Shown piece by piece: positions 23,074 to 30,762 of a stretch of DNA of 33,341 bases. This stretch comes from Flavobacteriaceae bacterium (GTDB lineage Bacteria > Bacteroidota > Bacteroidia > Flavobacteriales > Weeksellaceae): assembly GCA_031277475.1 (NCBI GenBank), contig JAITMJ010000120.1, positions 1 to 33,341 on the forward strand. Reading direction: 5' to 3'. The notes under the pieces are model-generated. The model was given only the letters and a program-made list of their open reading frames with translations. It was not told the origin of the DNA and made no database searches. The translations under genes were made by a program, and so were the position numbers. Numbering within the stretch: position 1 is the stretch's first letter; each line of letters starts with the position of its first letter.

Positions 23074-23328
23074 TCATTCTTCTTCCACGCTCAAAACTTC
23101 CTGAATTTCAGGAACATATTGTTTTATGGTATTTTCGATGCCGAGTTTCATGGTGGACGGACTGATGGGACATCCGGAACAGTTTCCCAAGAGTTTTACA
23201 AAAACTTTGTTGTTTTTCACGTCTATCAATTCCACGTCTCCACCGTCTGCATTCAGAAAAGGACGAATGCTGTCTAATGCTTCCATGACTTTGATTATCA
23301 TTTTTTCTTGTTGAATGTTGGTGTTCAT
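23074..23328 (-). CDS. NifU C-terminal domain Fe-S scaffold/carrier protein
   Basis: An 84-aa stand-alone NifU-like domain, expected to hold a [4Fe-4S] cluster at a subunit interface and hand it to target proteins. Seen: ALDSIRPFLNADGGDVELID and the cluster motif GNCSGCPISPSTMK (C50, C53). The length is that of a minimal Nfu carrier with no extra domain. In many Flavobacteriia it follows an Mrp/ApbC ATPase; here it appears alone on the minus strand, convergent with carA. With Ric at 12.3 kb it is the second Fe-S maintenance gene in the window. Confidence 0.93.
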   Translation of the reverse strand: MNTNIQQEKMIIKVMEALDSIRPFLNADGGDVELIDVKNNKVFVKLLGNCSGCPISPSTMKLGIENTIKQYVPEIQEVLSVEEE

Positions 23329-23454
23329 CTAACGTTTTGCTCGCAATATAATAAAAAAATTAGATACGAAAATTAATGCAAGATACTTCTGGTGTAGGCA
23401 GATTCAACCGTCTAATGCAATTTTTTGTAGAACATGTTTACGGGCGATTCAAAA

Positions 23455-24360
23455 TTAAGTTTTTTTCTTGGTCTTCTGTTGATTTTCTTTTAGAATTTCC
23501 TTATAAAACGGGGATTTTTTAGCGTAAAAATAAAATAAAATATCGTCCGGTCTTTTGGTGTTCCAAGGTTTGTTTTTGCCGACGTAATGATAAATATAAA
23601 ATAATTTATCTTTATCCATAATTCTGAAAAATCTTTTTATTCGGTTTATAATCAATCGGTTGTGGGTGATTTTAAAACCTCTGGTGTTGTTGTATTTCTG
23701 TGAAATCAGTTTCACGCCGCCGTTTTGTGAGAATACGGAATTTAGAATATCTTGGTCTAATAGTTTCGGTTCTTTGATGTGTTCCAACGCTTCAAAAAAT
23801 TTCGAGAAAAGATTTTTTTCGTTAATTTTTTTCAGATTATAAGCCATAACTCCGGTATTGAAATATTCTGCCGGATTTTCTATTCCCAAAGTTTCCTTAA
23901 AATACGAAATCGGAAATTTTTCGGTTCCGCCGTTTTTTATAATGTTGTGAATATACGGGCTCGGGCAGCAGATTGCCAATTTATCTTCAAAATCCATTTC
24001 CGCAAGTTCTGAAATATCATAATCCACGATTAAATCGCCGTCGAGATAAAGAATGCGGTCGTAATCCTTGAAAACTTCGGGAATATAAAACCGATAATAG
24101 GTGCTCACGGGAAAATAAAAATTCAGGAAAAATTTGCTTTTGTCAATGTTTTTAAGTTCGATAAATTTTATGGAAACATTTCTGTATTTTGCTAATTGTT
24201 TTTGGGCTTTCGCTTGATTTTTCGGGCTGATGTATTCGCTGAGAATATTAAATTCATAATGAAATTTGGGGTTGGAATTTTTTATCACGGATGTAATCGT
24301 TACATTTGTGTACTTAAAATGTTTGTCATCACAAATTAAAACTATAGAGAAAAACTTCAC
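23455..24360 (-). CDS. Glycosyltransferase family 8 protein
   Basis: Cytoplasmic retaining glycosyltransferase with a GT-A fold, typically adding galactose or glucose to LPS/glycan acceptors. The 301-aa protein starts with a GTG codon (no ATG nearby; the next residues are the conserved KFFSIVLICDD). Family features are the metal-binding DxD in RILYLDGDLIV (D107, D109), FNTGVMAYNL, LLDQDILN and the C-terminal HYVGKNKPWN pattern binding the donor diphosphate. The end is Lys-rich. It is divergent from the next transferase gene, with a -7 box in between, suggesting a small surface-glycan locus. Confidence 0.88.
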   Translation of the reverse strand: MKFFSIVLICDDKHFKYTNVTITSVIKNSNPKFHYEFNILSEYISPKNQAKAQKQLAKYRNVSIKFIELKNIDKSKFFLNFYFPVSTYYRFYIPEVFKDYDRILYLDGDLIVDYDISELAEMDFEDKLAICCPSPYIHNIIKNGGTEKFPISYFKETLGIENPAEYFNTGVMAYNLKKINEKNLFSKFFEALEHIKEPKLLDQDILNSVFSQNGGVKLISQKYNNTRGFKITHNRLIINRIKRFFRIMDKDKLFYIYHYVGKNKPWNTKRPDDILFYFYAKKSPFYKEILKENQQKTKKKT

Positions 24361-24379
24361 GATTTTACAATTTGTTTTG

Positions 24380-24387
24380 CAAAATTA
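24380..24387 (-). promoter_or_regulatory. -7 box of the GT8 gene
   Basis: On the minus strand TAATTTTG, a full match to TAnnTTTG, lies 19 bp before the GTG start, which supports that unusual start codon by leaving little room for an earlier one. Confidence 0.5.
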
Positions 24388-24500
24388 GGATAAAAAAAAC
24401 GAAGATTATCTCAAACAAAAATATGAATACATCTCAACTCACTTTTACGAGATTTATAGCGGCTAAAAAAATAAAATCAGAAAATTGAAATTTTAAAAAT

Positions 24501-25385
24501 ATGTTCGGAACGTTAATTTGGAGAATCAAAGAAGCAATGGCTGTACTTTCGGGAAAAAAGAAAACCGTTTCCCCGAAAAAATCCGTTTCTCAACTTGAAA
24601 AAAATATCCGCAATCTTAAACCTTATGAAATTCAAAATCAGGAACTTGCGGATTATATCAATTCCGTTTCGATAGAATTTTGTTTCGCCGAATTTGGTGA
24701 AAACCGCGTGAATGCCGGTGGAAATCAGTTTAATGTAAATCGTTTGGAGCCTTCGCTTTCCACTTTAAGAAAATATTTTCCGAATGCAAAATATACCGTT
24801 TATTCCGATTTTGATTTGGAAATTCAGGGCGTAAATTTGAAAAAAATCGTGGTTTCTCCGGTAAAAGATGATGGACATCCGAGACATCTTTACAGAAAAA
24901 CCGGCTATTTCAAATACAAATCTTTATTGGAATCCGATGCAGATTTCAAATGTGTGATAGACACTGATATGTTCGTGGTTTCCGAAGAAATTTACAGATT
25001 GGTTTACCTCACCGAAATTTTTGGATTTTGCGCCGCATACAATCCGCGAAACCTTTTAAAACGAGATATGCAAATTTCTTTGGATGCTAAAGAAATCACG
25101 GATCTCAGCGGCGGTTTCGGACATTCTTACAATCAAAGTCCGATGACGCTTTGGAAAAATCACGAGCAAGGAACAAAATTTTATGAAAATTGTTGCAAAC
25201 AAGTGATTCAAAATCCGTTTCGGAATTCCGGAATTATGTGGAATGCTGCGCGGGAAACCGGATTTTCGCCGTATCTTCTTCCGGCGGAATTTTGCGTTTG
25301 CGCCGGAGATGAAGGCATCGGAAACGAAGTGATGTTGCACGTCGGACATCCGAGCGTTGCAAAATTTTATAATGTAAAAATTTAA
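24501..25385 (+). CDS. Putative GT-A-type glycosyltransferase of unknown specificity
   Basis: A 294-aa soluble protein. After a basic N-terminal 45 residues comes a nucleotide-diphospho-sugar-transferase-like core: SIEFCFAEFGENRVNAGG, SLSTLRKYFPNAKYTVYSDF, KSLLESDADFKCVIDTDMFV with a DxD pair, and a later GGFGHSYNQSPM / NSGIMWNAARETGF acceptor-side region. The order resembles GT8-like enzymes but is not a standard GT8 signature, and the cysteine-rich end EFCVCAGDEGIG is unfamiliar. Only 4 bp separate it from the following epimerase-like gene, so they are almost certainly translated together and act on the same glycan. Confidence 0.65.
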   Translation: MFGTLIWRIKEAMAVLSGKKKTVSPKKSVSQLEKNIRNLKPYEIQNQELADYINSVSIEFCFAEFGENRVNAGGNQFNVNRLEPSLSTLRKYFPNAKYTVYSDFDLEIQGVNLKKIVVSPVKDDGHPRHLYRKTGYFKYKSLLESDADFKCVIDTDMFVVSEEIYRLVYLTEIFGFCAAYNPRNLLKRDMQISLDAKEITDLSGGFGHSYNQSPMTLWKNHEQGTKFYENCCKQVIQNPFRNSGIMWNAARETGFSPYLLPAEFCVCAGDEGIGNEVMLHVGHPSVAKFYNVKI

Positions 25386-25389
25386 AAAA

Positions 25390-26070
25390 ATGATTATCGG
25401 CAACGGACTTATCGCTAATTTGTTTAAAAATTCCGACATGGAAAATATCGTTTTTTTCGCTTCCGGAGTTTCTAATTCTTTGGAAACCAACGTGAAAGAG
25501 TTTTTGCGAGAGGAAAATTTGCTACGAAAAACCATCTCGGAAAATCCCGAAAAAATATTCGTTTATTTTTCCACATGCAGCATTTACGATTCCTCTAAAA
25601 ACAACAGTCCCTACGTTTTGCACAAACTGAAAATGGAGGAAATCGTCAAAACCGAAACCGAAATTTTTTTAATTTTAAGGGTAAGCAACGCGGTCGGAAA
25701 CGGCGGAAATCCAAATCTTTTGATGAATTATTTGGTGCGTTCCGTGAAAAATAATGATGCGATTACCGTTCACACAAAAGCCACGCGAAACTTGATAAAT
25801 GCTGATGATATTAAGAATCTCACGCTTCAACTTTTGGAAGGGAAAAATTTTAATAAAATCATTAATATCGCTTATTTGCAGAACTATTCTATTTTGGAAA
25901 TTTTGGAAATTCTGGAAAGTTTTTTTAATTTAAAACTAAATCTCAACCTCGTCAAAGCCGGTTCCGGATATGAAATCAATATTCCCGACGTGGAAAACTA
26001 TTTCCGAAAAAATAATTTAACCAACAAAGAAATTTATCTTAAAAATATTCTGGAAAAATACTATGACTGA
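25390..26070 (+). CDS. Short NAD(P)-dependent epimerase/dehydratase-like protein
   Basis: A 226-aa extended-SDR-like protein. The Rossmann glycine motif sits at the very N terminus (MIIGNGLIANLF), the catalytic region is VYFSTCSIYDSS with YVLHKLKMEE giving the Y-x-x-x-K pair, followed by LRVSNAVGNGG and TRNLINADDIKNL as in sugar epimerases/reductases. It is about 80-100 residues shorter than typical NAD-sugar epimerases, partly because the segment after the first strand is reduced; it may be a specialised reductase. Coupled to the upstream glycosyltransferase (4-bp gap), it probably makes or modifies that enzyme's donor sugar. Confidence 0.7.
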   Translation: MIIGNGLIANLFKNSDMENIVFFASGVSNSLETNVKEFLREENLLRKTISENPEKIFVYFSTCSIYDSSKNNSPYVLHKLKMEEIVKTETEIFLILRVSNAVGNGGNPNLLMNYLVRSVKNNDAITVHTKATRNLINADDIKNLTLQLLEGKNFNKIINIAYLQNYSILEILEILESFFNLKLNLNLVKAGSGYEINIPDVENYFRKNNLTNKEIYLKNILEKYYD

Positions 26071-26401
26071 TGGCAATTGGTTTTTTGTTTTTTGTGATTT
26101 TTACTACTTATCACACTGAGCACAGACAAAAAGTCTGTGAATGAAATCCATAAAGTTTGATAATGTCATAACTGAATTGTTTGTTTAAAAAAAAACCGAT
26201 GTTACATACCCAAGAAATCATAAACAAAAGTAATGCGGGAATTTGGAGAGGGAGATTTGAGAATGACGAAGCGCAGAAAAATTTATTAAAATTCAGAATT
26301 AATTATCAATTATTCACTCTAAACTTAACAATAGTAAAATTAATTATAAAAAAGGCTGCCCTTTTATAGACAGCCTTTTATTCTTTGTTCTCAAAGTCTA
26401 A
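26071..26401. other. Spacer between convergent genes
   Basis: No supported gene. A 62-codon frame at 26181-26369 begins with TTG and shows no motif. Around 26105-26135 the words CACTGAGCACAGACAAAAAGTCTGTG form a small hairpin (ACAGAC/GTCTGT) possibly related to dispersed intergenic repeats. The right end holds the terminator. Confidence 0.5.
26349..26382. terminator. Bidirectional terminator
   Basis: AAAGGCTG (26351-26358) and CAGCCTTT (26371-26378) form a perfect 8-bp stem with a 12-nt loop, A-rich before and T-rich after. It lies between the epimerase-like gene (plus) and the OmpA-like gene (minus) and can serve both. Confidence 0.85.
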
Positions 26402-27259
26402 TCATTTTTTTACCGGAGCAATATCCATCAACTTCATAAATTCATCCAATTTCGGCATAATGATAATTTCCGTTCTTCGGTTTTCAGACCGTCCGGAAAC
26501 CGATGCGTTTGTGGTTTTCGGATTGTATTCGGAACGTCCGCCGGCGGTGATTCTGTTCGGATTCACACCGAATTGTGATTGCAGAATTTTGGCAACAGCT
26601 GTGGCTCTCAAAGCCGATAAATCCCAATTGTCTCTCGGAACATTGGTGCTGTTCAGCGGCGTGTTGTCGGTATTTCCTTCGATTAAAACGCTGTAAGTAT
26701 CATAATCGTTGATCACTTTTGCTACTTTTCCGAGAACTTCCTGTGCTGCCGGCAAAACTTCATATTTTCCGACTTGATAAAGCATTTTGTCGGAAAGTGA
26801 AATCATCACCACACCTTTCAAAACTTTCACGTCCACATCTTCATCGGCGATGTTGTCCAAAGATCTTTTCAATTTGTTGGAAAGCGCCATATTCAAACTG
26901 TCGTTTCTGGAATTGGTGGAGATAAGCCGTTTGATGTAATCATTAGACGCATTGATTTCGCCGATTAATTTATCAATATTCACGGAAGAAGCTCCGGTGT
27001 TCGCAAGGCACGCATCCAAAGAAGATTTTAGCGCATCGTGTTGGCTTTTCAATAAATTATTTTCGCTTGTCAATCCTCGGACTTGCCCTGATAATTCGGA
27101 ATTTTGAGATTTTAAATCCTGAATTTCCCGCTGTCTTTCACCGATGTTTGTGATACATTGGTCGTAGTTGAGTTTCATCGCATCATACTGTTTTTTGCTG
27201 ACGCAACTTGTCATCGTAATTGCCGCCACAAAAGCACCGGCTAAAATTTTAACTGTCAT
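26402..27259 (-). CDS. OmpA-family lipoprotein (coiled coil plus peptidoglycan-binding domain)
   Basis: A 285-aa outer-membrane-associated lipoprotein. Signal and lipobox are MTVKILAGAFVAAITMTSC, Cys19. Residues of about 30-85 form a heptad-rich coiled coil (IGERQREIQDLKSQNSELSG and onward). Residues of about 150-275 form an OmpA/MotB domain that binds peptidoglycan: IEGNTDNTPL, NWDLSALRATAVAKIL, ITAGGRSEYNP and NASVSGRSENRRTEIII, where the aspartate and arginine that grip diaminopimelate are present. This signal-coiled coil-OmpA layout is frequent in Flavobacteriia and is thought to tie the outer membrane to the wall. Confidence 0.9.
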   Translation of the reverse strand: MTVKILAGAFVAAITMTSCVSKKQYDAMKLNYDQCITNIGERQREIQDLKSQNSELSGQVRGLTSENNLLKSQHDALKSSLDACLANTGASSVNIDKLIGEINASNDYIKRLISTNSRNDSLNMALSNKLKRSLDNIADEDVDVKVLKGVVMISLSDKMLYQVGKYEVLPAAQEVLGKVAKVINDYDTYSVLIEGNTDNTPLNSTNVPRDNWDLSALRATAVAKILQSQFGVNPNRITAGGRSEYNPKTTNASVSGRSENRRTEIIIMPKLDEFMKLMDIAPVKK

Positions 27260-27310
27260 ATAAAAAAGATTTTAATTTGTTATTTAAAATTAATTTAAAA
27301 TTAATTTGTT

Positions 27311-27318
27311 CAAAAATA
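27311..27318 (-). promoter_or_regulatory. Possible -7 box of the OmpA-like gene
   Basis: On the minus strand TATTTTTG lies 51 bp before the ATG; the leader between them contains two TTAAAATTAAT-type words. No clear -33 box. Confidence 0.35.
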
Positions 27319-27346
27319 CTAAATTCATTTTTAAAAATAATTATAT

Positions 27347-28411
27347 TCATTCTAAATTCGGCAAAAATCCTTTTCTTTGAACATTGTCCGTTTTCTCCAA
27401 AAACCACGCCATAAATTTTTTGATGCCGATATTGAATTTTGTATTTGGCCGATAATCAATTATTTTTTCGGCTTTTGTAATATCGGCGTTGGTTTTGGGA
27501 ACATCTCCGGCTTGCATCGGAAGAATATTTTTTTTGGCTTTTTTGCCTAAATTTTCTTCGATTTCGGAAAGCATTTGGTTAAGATTTATCACTTCGTTTT
27601 CGCCCAAATTGATGATTTCATACACGTTTTCGTGCTGCTCTAAATATTTTATGGATTTCAAAACGCCGTCAATGATATCATCGATAAATGTGTAATCTCT
27701 GGACGTGGAACCATCACCGTAAAAAGGAATTTCCCGATTTTCGAGAATGAGTTTGGAGAATTTATGAATCGCCAAATCCGGTCGCTGGCGAGGTCCGTAA
27801 ACCGTGAAAAACCGCAGTTGAACCATATCTATTTTATACAAATGATGATAAACGTGCCCTAAAATTTCACCGCATTTTTTGGTGGCGGCATAAGGCGAAA
27901 TCGGTTTGTCCACATTATCGGTTTCCGAAAACGGAATTTTTTCATTGTTTCCATAAACACTTGAAGAAGAAGAACATACAAACTTTTTAATATTAAATTC
28001 TTTGCAAAGTTCCCAAAGATTCATACTTCCGCGAATGTTCACTTCTTCGTATTCCAAAGGTTTTTGGATAGACGGACGAACGCCGGCTAAAGCCGCCAAA
28101 TGAATAATCAAATCTATTTTATGATTTTCAAAAATTTTTCGCAGTCCGAAAATATCTCTAATGTCTTGATAATAAAGAATATAGTTGTCGGATTTTGTTT
28201 CGGAAATCAGTTTTTGGATGTCGGTTTCTTTGTCGGAATATTGAAATTTCGGAGATTTTCCGATGCTTTCCAACGTGTTTTCGATTTTTATTTTATAATC
28301 GTAAAAATCATCAAAATTATCAATATTGATAACGAAATGTCCTGATTTTAAGAGATGTTCCGCCAAATGAGATCCGATAAATCCGCTTCCGCCTGTGATG
28401 AGATAGTTCAT
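27347..28411 (-). CDS. NAD-dependent sugar-nucleotide epimerase, UDP-glucuronate 4-epimerase-like
   Basis: Extended short-chain dehydrogenase that probably epimerises a UDP-sugar (UDP-glucuronate to UDP-galacturonate in closest families) for surface polysaccharide. From the ATG at 28411 it has 354 aa and begins MNYLITGGSGFIGSHLAEHL; a longer frame adds 15 residues unlike the family. Motifs: GGSGFIG, HLAALAGVRPS, CSSSSVYGNN, YAATKKCGE (Y-x-x-x-K), RFFTVYGPRQRPD, DGSTSRDYTFIDDI. AGVRPS and GPRQRPDLA favour UDP-glucuronate 4-epimerases over GalE. It shares its strand with the OmpA-like gene but they are separated by a -7 box. It may supply the glycosyltransferases nearby. Confidence 0.88.
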   Translation of the reverse strand: MNYLITGGSGFIGSHLAEHLLKSGHFVINIDNFDDFYDYKIKIENTLESIGKSPKFQYSDKETDIQKLISETKSDNYILYYQDIRDIFGLRKIFENHKIDLIIHLAALAGVRPSIQKPLEYEEVNIRGSMNLWELCKEFNIKKFVCSSSSSVYGNNEKIPFSETDNVDKPISPYAATKKCGEILGHVYHHLYKIDMVQLRFFTVYGPRQRPDLAIHKFSKLILENREIPFYGDGSTSRDYTFIDDIIDGVLKSIKYLEQHENVYEIINLGENEVINLNQMLSEIEENLGKKAKKNILPMQAGDVPKTNADITKAEKIIDYRPNTKFNIGIKKFMAWFLEKTDNVQRKGFLPNLE

Positions 28412-28461
28412 TTTTTTATTGAGATTTTGTAAATTTCTATACCAATTTAACAACACTAATC

Positions 28462-28597
28462 AGGCTAAACGCATTAAAAATGTCAATCCACCGTCTTTTT
28501 TTTAACGCAAAGTTCGCCATATTTTTATCTTGATTTTTCGAAAACGCAAAGGCATTTTATTTAGCAAAGGCTTGTGTTCTCTTAATGCGTTTGACCT
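28462..28597. mobile_element. Candidate MITE-like segment with 16-bp terminal inverted repeats
   Basis: AGGCTAAACGCATTAA (28462-28477) and TTAATGCGTTTGACCT (28582-28597) are inverted repeats with two mismatches, enclosing 104 bp with no ORF. ACTAATC occurs on both sides (28455-28461 directly adjacent; 28603-28609 after five bases), resembling a target-site duplication. The interior includes the sequence shared with 2870-2930 and CGCAAAG words typical of Bacteroidetes intergenic repeats. The right-hand offset means the target duplication is only suggestive. Confidence 0.45.
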
Positions 28598-28787
28598 GCA
28601 ATACTAATCCATTAACCTAAAAAAAATAATTGTAAAAAACGTACATAAAAAAAGCAAAATCTGATATATTATTTGATATATTTATCATTGATAATCAAAT
28701 ATTTAATTAAGCGTCTATATGATTTGTTTTGATAAAATTACGGAAATTTATTCAATCACAGAAGAATTTATTCTTTGTGTTCACTAT

Positions 28788-28873
28788 TCAGGAAATTTCT
28801 TCCTGTATTGTTTCTGTTTTGAGTAAAGCCTCTATTTGGTATCTTTGCTCAATGGTTAAATGTATTTTTTCAT
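28788..28873 (-). pseudogene. IS30-family transposase N-terminal relic
   Basis: On the minus strand the frame reads IHLTIEQRYQIEALLKTETI followed by QEEIS and a TGA. This is the well-conserved start of IS30-family transposases (HLTxEQRYxIExLL, the first helix-turn-helix). The nearest ATG (complement of 28871-28873) is out of frame by one base in an A-run, so a single-A deletion broke the start. The remaining 90% of the transposase is absent. It is the footprint of a lost insertion sequence between the epimerase and arfB genes. Confidence 0.7.
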
Positions 28874-29000
28874 TGCAAATATATTTATCCTTAATCTTTT
28901 TAGATTTTAAAAGAGATTATTTTCTACTTAATTTGCATAATTAAACTTGTGCCTTGAATTAGTCGATATAGAAATCAAGAAAAAAAATCAATCGCTATTT
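28874..29000. other. AT-rich spacer before arfB
   Basis: With 28412-28787 it makes up a 0.6-kb gene-poor stretch. Apart from the MITE-like segment and the IS30 relic I see nothing coding. TTGCAAAT at about 28874-28880 and AATTTGCAT near 28931-28939 are inverted words that might be remains of the insertion sequence end. Confidence 0.35.
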
Positions 29001-29393
29001 ATGAAAAATTTTTCACCGGAATTGTCTTTTAAAACTTCCCGAAGTAGCGGATCGGGCGGACAAAACGTGAACAAAGTGGAGACTTCGGTAACGGCGATGT
29101 GGAATATTTCGGAATCCGCATTTTTTACAGATGAAGAAAAAACATTGATTTACAATAAATTAAAAAATAAAATCAATGCCGACGGGATTTTGCAAACCAC
29201 ATCTTCCGAAGCGAGAACGCAACTTCGGAACAAAAAAATTGCGGTCGAGAAAATTCTGGAAATCGTGAATATCGCGTTGATTGTTCCGAAAAAAAGAATC
29301 AAAACAAAACCTTCCAAAGCGCAGATTGCCAAACGTTTAGACAACAAAAAACGGCTTTCCGAAAAGAAAGAAAGCCGAAAATATAGGTTTTAA
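29001..29393 (+). CDS. arfB: Alternative ribosome-rescue factor ArfB (peptidyl-tRNA hydrolase)
   Basis: Releases peptides from ribosomes stalled at the end of mRNAs lacking a stop codon. From the ATG at 29001 it has 130 aa. The release-factor-like domain holds the catalytic GGQ (residues 19-21, in SGSGGQNVNKVETSV), and the C-terminal basic tail (KPSKAQIAKRLDNKKRLSEK) is the part that enters the empty mRNA channel. A GTG 18 codons upstream in frame is rejected because the extension is unlike the family. Convergent with the DUF4349 gene, with 30 bp between stop codons. Confidence 0.93.
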   Translation: MKNFSPELSFKTSRSSGSGGQNVNKVETSVTAMWNISESAFFTDEEKTLIYNKLKNKINADGILQTTSSEARTQLRNKKIAVEKILEIVNIALIVPKKRIKTKPSKAQIAKRLDNKKRLSEKKESRKYRF

Positions 29394-29423
29394 GGATGAT
29401 TAAAACAAAACCGTCAAAAGCCA

Positions 29424-30326
29424 TCAGTCTTTTCTGCTCAAAGATTTTCTTTTCCTCAAAAAATAAAAAACACCCGCACCGATTAAAATTATCGGCCAGA
29501 TTTTGAACAGCAAAACCAAAATGGTTTGAATCAAATAAAAACCTTCTACAAAAGCGTTTTTCGCATCGTAAAAGAAATTGTATTTGTATTTGTTGTCGAT
29601 GTTTTTGGAATTAATCACCGCAATTTCCGCAATCCGAAGTTTGGGTTCTTTGATGTAAATTTCGATGCTGCTGTATTTCAAATTGTCCGTCATATTCATC
29701 GTTTCATACATTTGGAAATTTTCTTCCGACATATTTTCGTCTGCCATGTTCACTTTTTCTTTGTCGGTTTTCAAATCGGAAATATTTTGTTTGGTTTGCC
29801 GATTGCGTTTTGCTTCCATTTCGGAAAATTTGATATTGGCGGTTACGTCTTCCGCATCGATGGTTCTTGAATTTAGGAAAATACTTTTCTCGTTGATTTG
29901 TTGCAAAAACTCGCCCAATTTTTGTGTCGGAACGCGAACCTTCATCGAATTTTCGGTTTGAAATTTTCGAACGAGCATCGCATTTTCATCCGAAATATTG
30001 TAGGTTTCTTCATATACAATTTGGCTCTGCAAATTGCTGTGAATCACGAATCCGCCTAAATCTTTCGCCGATTTTTCGATGGCAATCGTGGCATCGTAAA
30101 CATCTTTCACATCCATCTTTACGCTTGCGGTTTTGATGAATTTTTTGTCTTTCACTTCCAATGTTGCGACAGAAGAAATGCTGTCGGAAATTGGTTCGGT
30201 TTCATAATAAGAAACGGTATTGCTGTCAATACTTGCTTCTTCACGCATATCCTGTCCTTTTTTGCAGGAAAAAACGGTCGCTAAAACTAAAGCACCGATT
30301 ACTAATTTTGAATGAGAGGTGTTCAT
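29424..30326 (-). CDS. DUF4349-type lipoprotein with C-terminal membrane helix
   Basis: A 300-aa envelope protein with a lipoprotein signal (GALVLATVFSC, Cys21). The central domain (about 60-250) carries KFIKTASVKMDVKDVYDATI, DLGGFVIHSNLQSQ, VRVPTQKLGEFLQQI and RTIDAEDVTANIKFSEMEAK, the pattern of DUF4349 proteins: an exposed fold plus a helical hairpin. A final hydrophobic span at about 264-288 (TILVLLFKIWPIILIGAGVF) and a basic end RKRKSLSRKD complete it. The function of the family is not known to me. The lipid anchor plus TM helix suggests both ends are membrane-held. It is divergent from nrdJ. Confidence 0.8.
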   Translation of the reverse strand: MNTSHSKLVIGALVLATVFSCKKGQDMREEASIDSNTVSYYETEPISDSISSVATLEVKDKKFIKTASVKMDVKDVYDATIAIEKSAKDLGGFVIHSNLQSQIVYEETYNISDENAMLVRKFQTENSMKVRVPTQKLGEFLQQINEKSIFLNSRTIDAEDVTANIKFSEMEAKRNRQTKQNISDLKTDKEKVNMADENMSEENFQMYETMNMTDNLKYSSIEIYIKEPKLRIAEIAVINSKNIDNKYKYNFFYDAKNAFVEGFYLIQTILVLLFKIWPIILIGAGVFYFLRKRKSLSRKD

Positions 30327-30630
30327 ATCTAAAAAAATTTAAAATTAATTGAACCAAATTTCCACCCGAAAAATTTGTAAAGTTTGTAAAAGAAGTTTTT
30401 ATTTTTTGTAAATCTATTTTGCAATATAATTTATTGATTATTAGTATTTTGTAAAACAAAAGTCAAAAAAATATTTGTGGTTTTACAATGATGCGGACGG
30501 TATTATCATCATCATTTTTTGGATATTTTTTTGATAATTCTTCCTTGAAAAACTCGAAATTTAAATAAAAAAATCGATTCTATTTTAAAATTTATTTCAA
30601 AAAATGTGATTGATGTCATAATAAAATTTT

Positions 30631-30714
30631 AAAAATTTGTAAACTTTTTAAATATCTAAAATAATTAAATAGATGATAATCAATTCGCTAAAATAAAAAA
30701 TTTGTAAACTTTTT
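30631..30714 (+). repeat. Pair of perfect 19-bp direct repeats upstream of nrdJ
   Basis: AAAAATTTGTAAACTTTTT at 30631-30649 and 30696-30714. The second ends in the TTTTT of the -33 element. Spacing of 65 bp is about six helical turns, so proteins bound to both would lie on the same face. Confidence 0.75.
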
Positions 30715-30742
30715 GTAGTTTGATTTTATTGATGTAACTTTA
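30712..30742 (+). promoter_or_regulatory. nrdJ promoter
   Basis: TTTG (30712-30715), a spacer of exactly 19 bp and TAACTTTA (30735-30742; one mismatch in TAnnTTTG) precede the ATG by 20 bp. The best spaced promoter pair in the window. Confidence 0.65.
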
Positions 30743-30762
30743 TTCCGTAAATTATTTTTGCA

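Larger units (their letters stand above)
30327..30762. other. AT-rich divergent regulatory spacer before nrdJ
   Basis: About 435 bp with no ORF. The word TTTGTAAA occurs repeatedly (near 30374, 30404, 30451, 30635, 30701). The 19-bp sequence AAAAATTTGTAAACTTTTT is present twice and perfectly, at 30631-30649 and 30696-30714, 65 bp apart; the second copy overlaps the -33 box of nrdJ. I looked for a cobalamin riboswitch, as expected for some B12-related genes, and saw no GCCACTG-type B12-box; the space after the promoter (about 20 bp) is too short for one. Confidence 0.6.

Noticed and set aside
26181..26369. 62-codon plus-strand frame before the terminator
   Set aside because: TTG start, no motif, and it ends inside the bidirectional terminator.
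30327..30762. Cobalamin riboswitch before the B12-dependent reductase
   Set aside because: No B12-box or long structured leader could be found, and the inferred leader is only about 14 nt.
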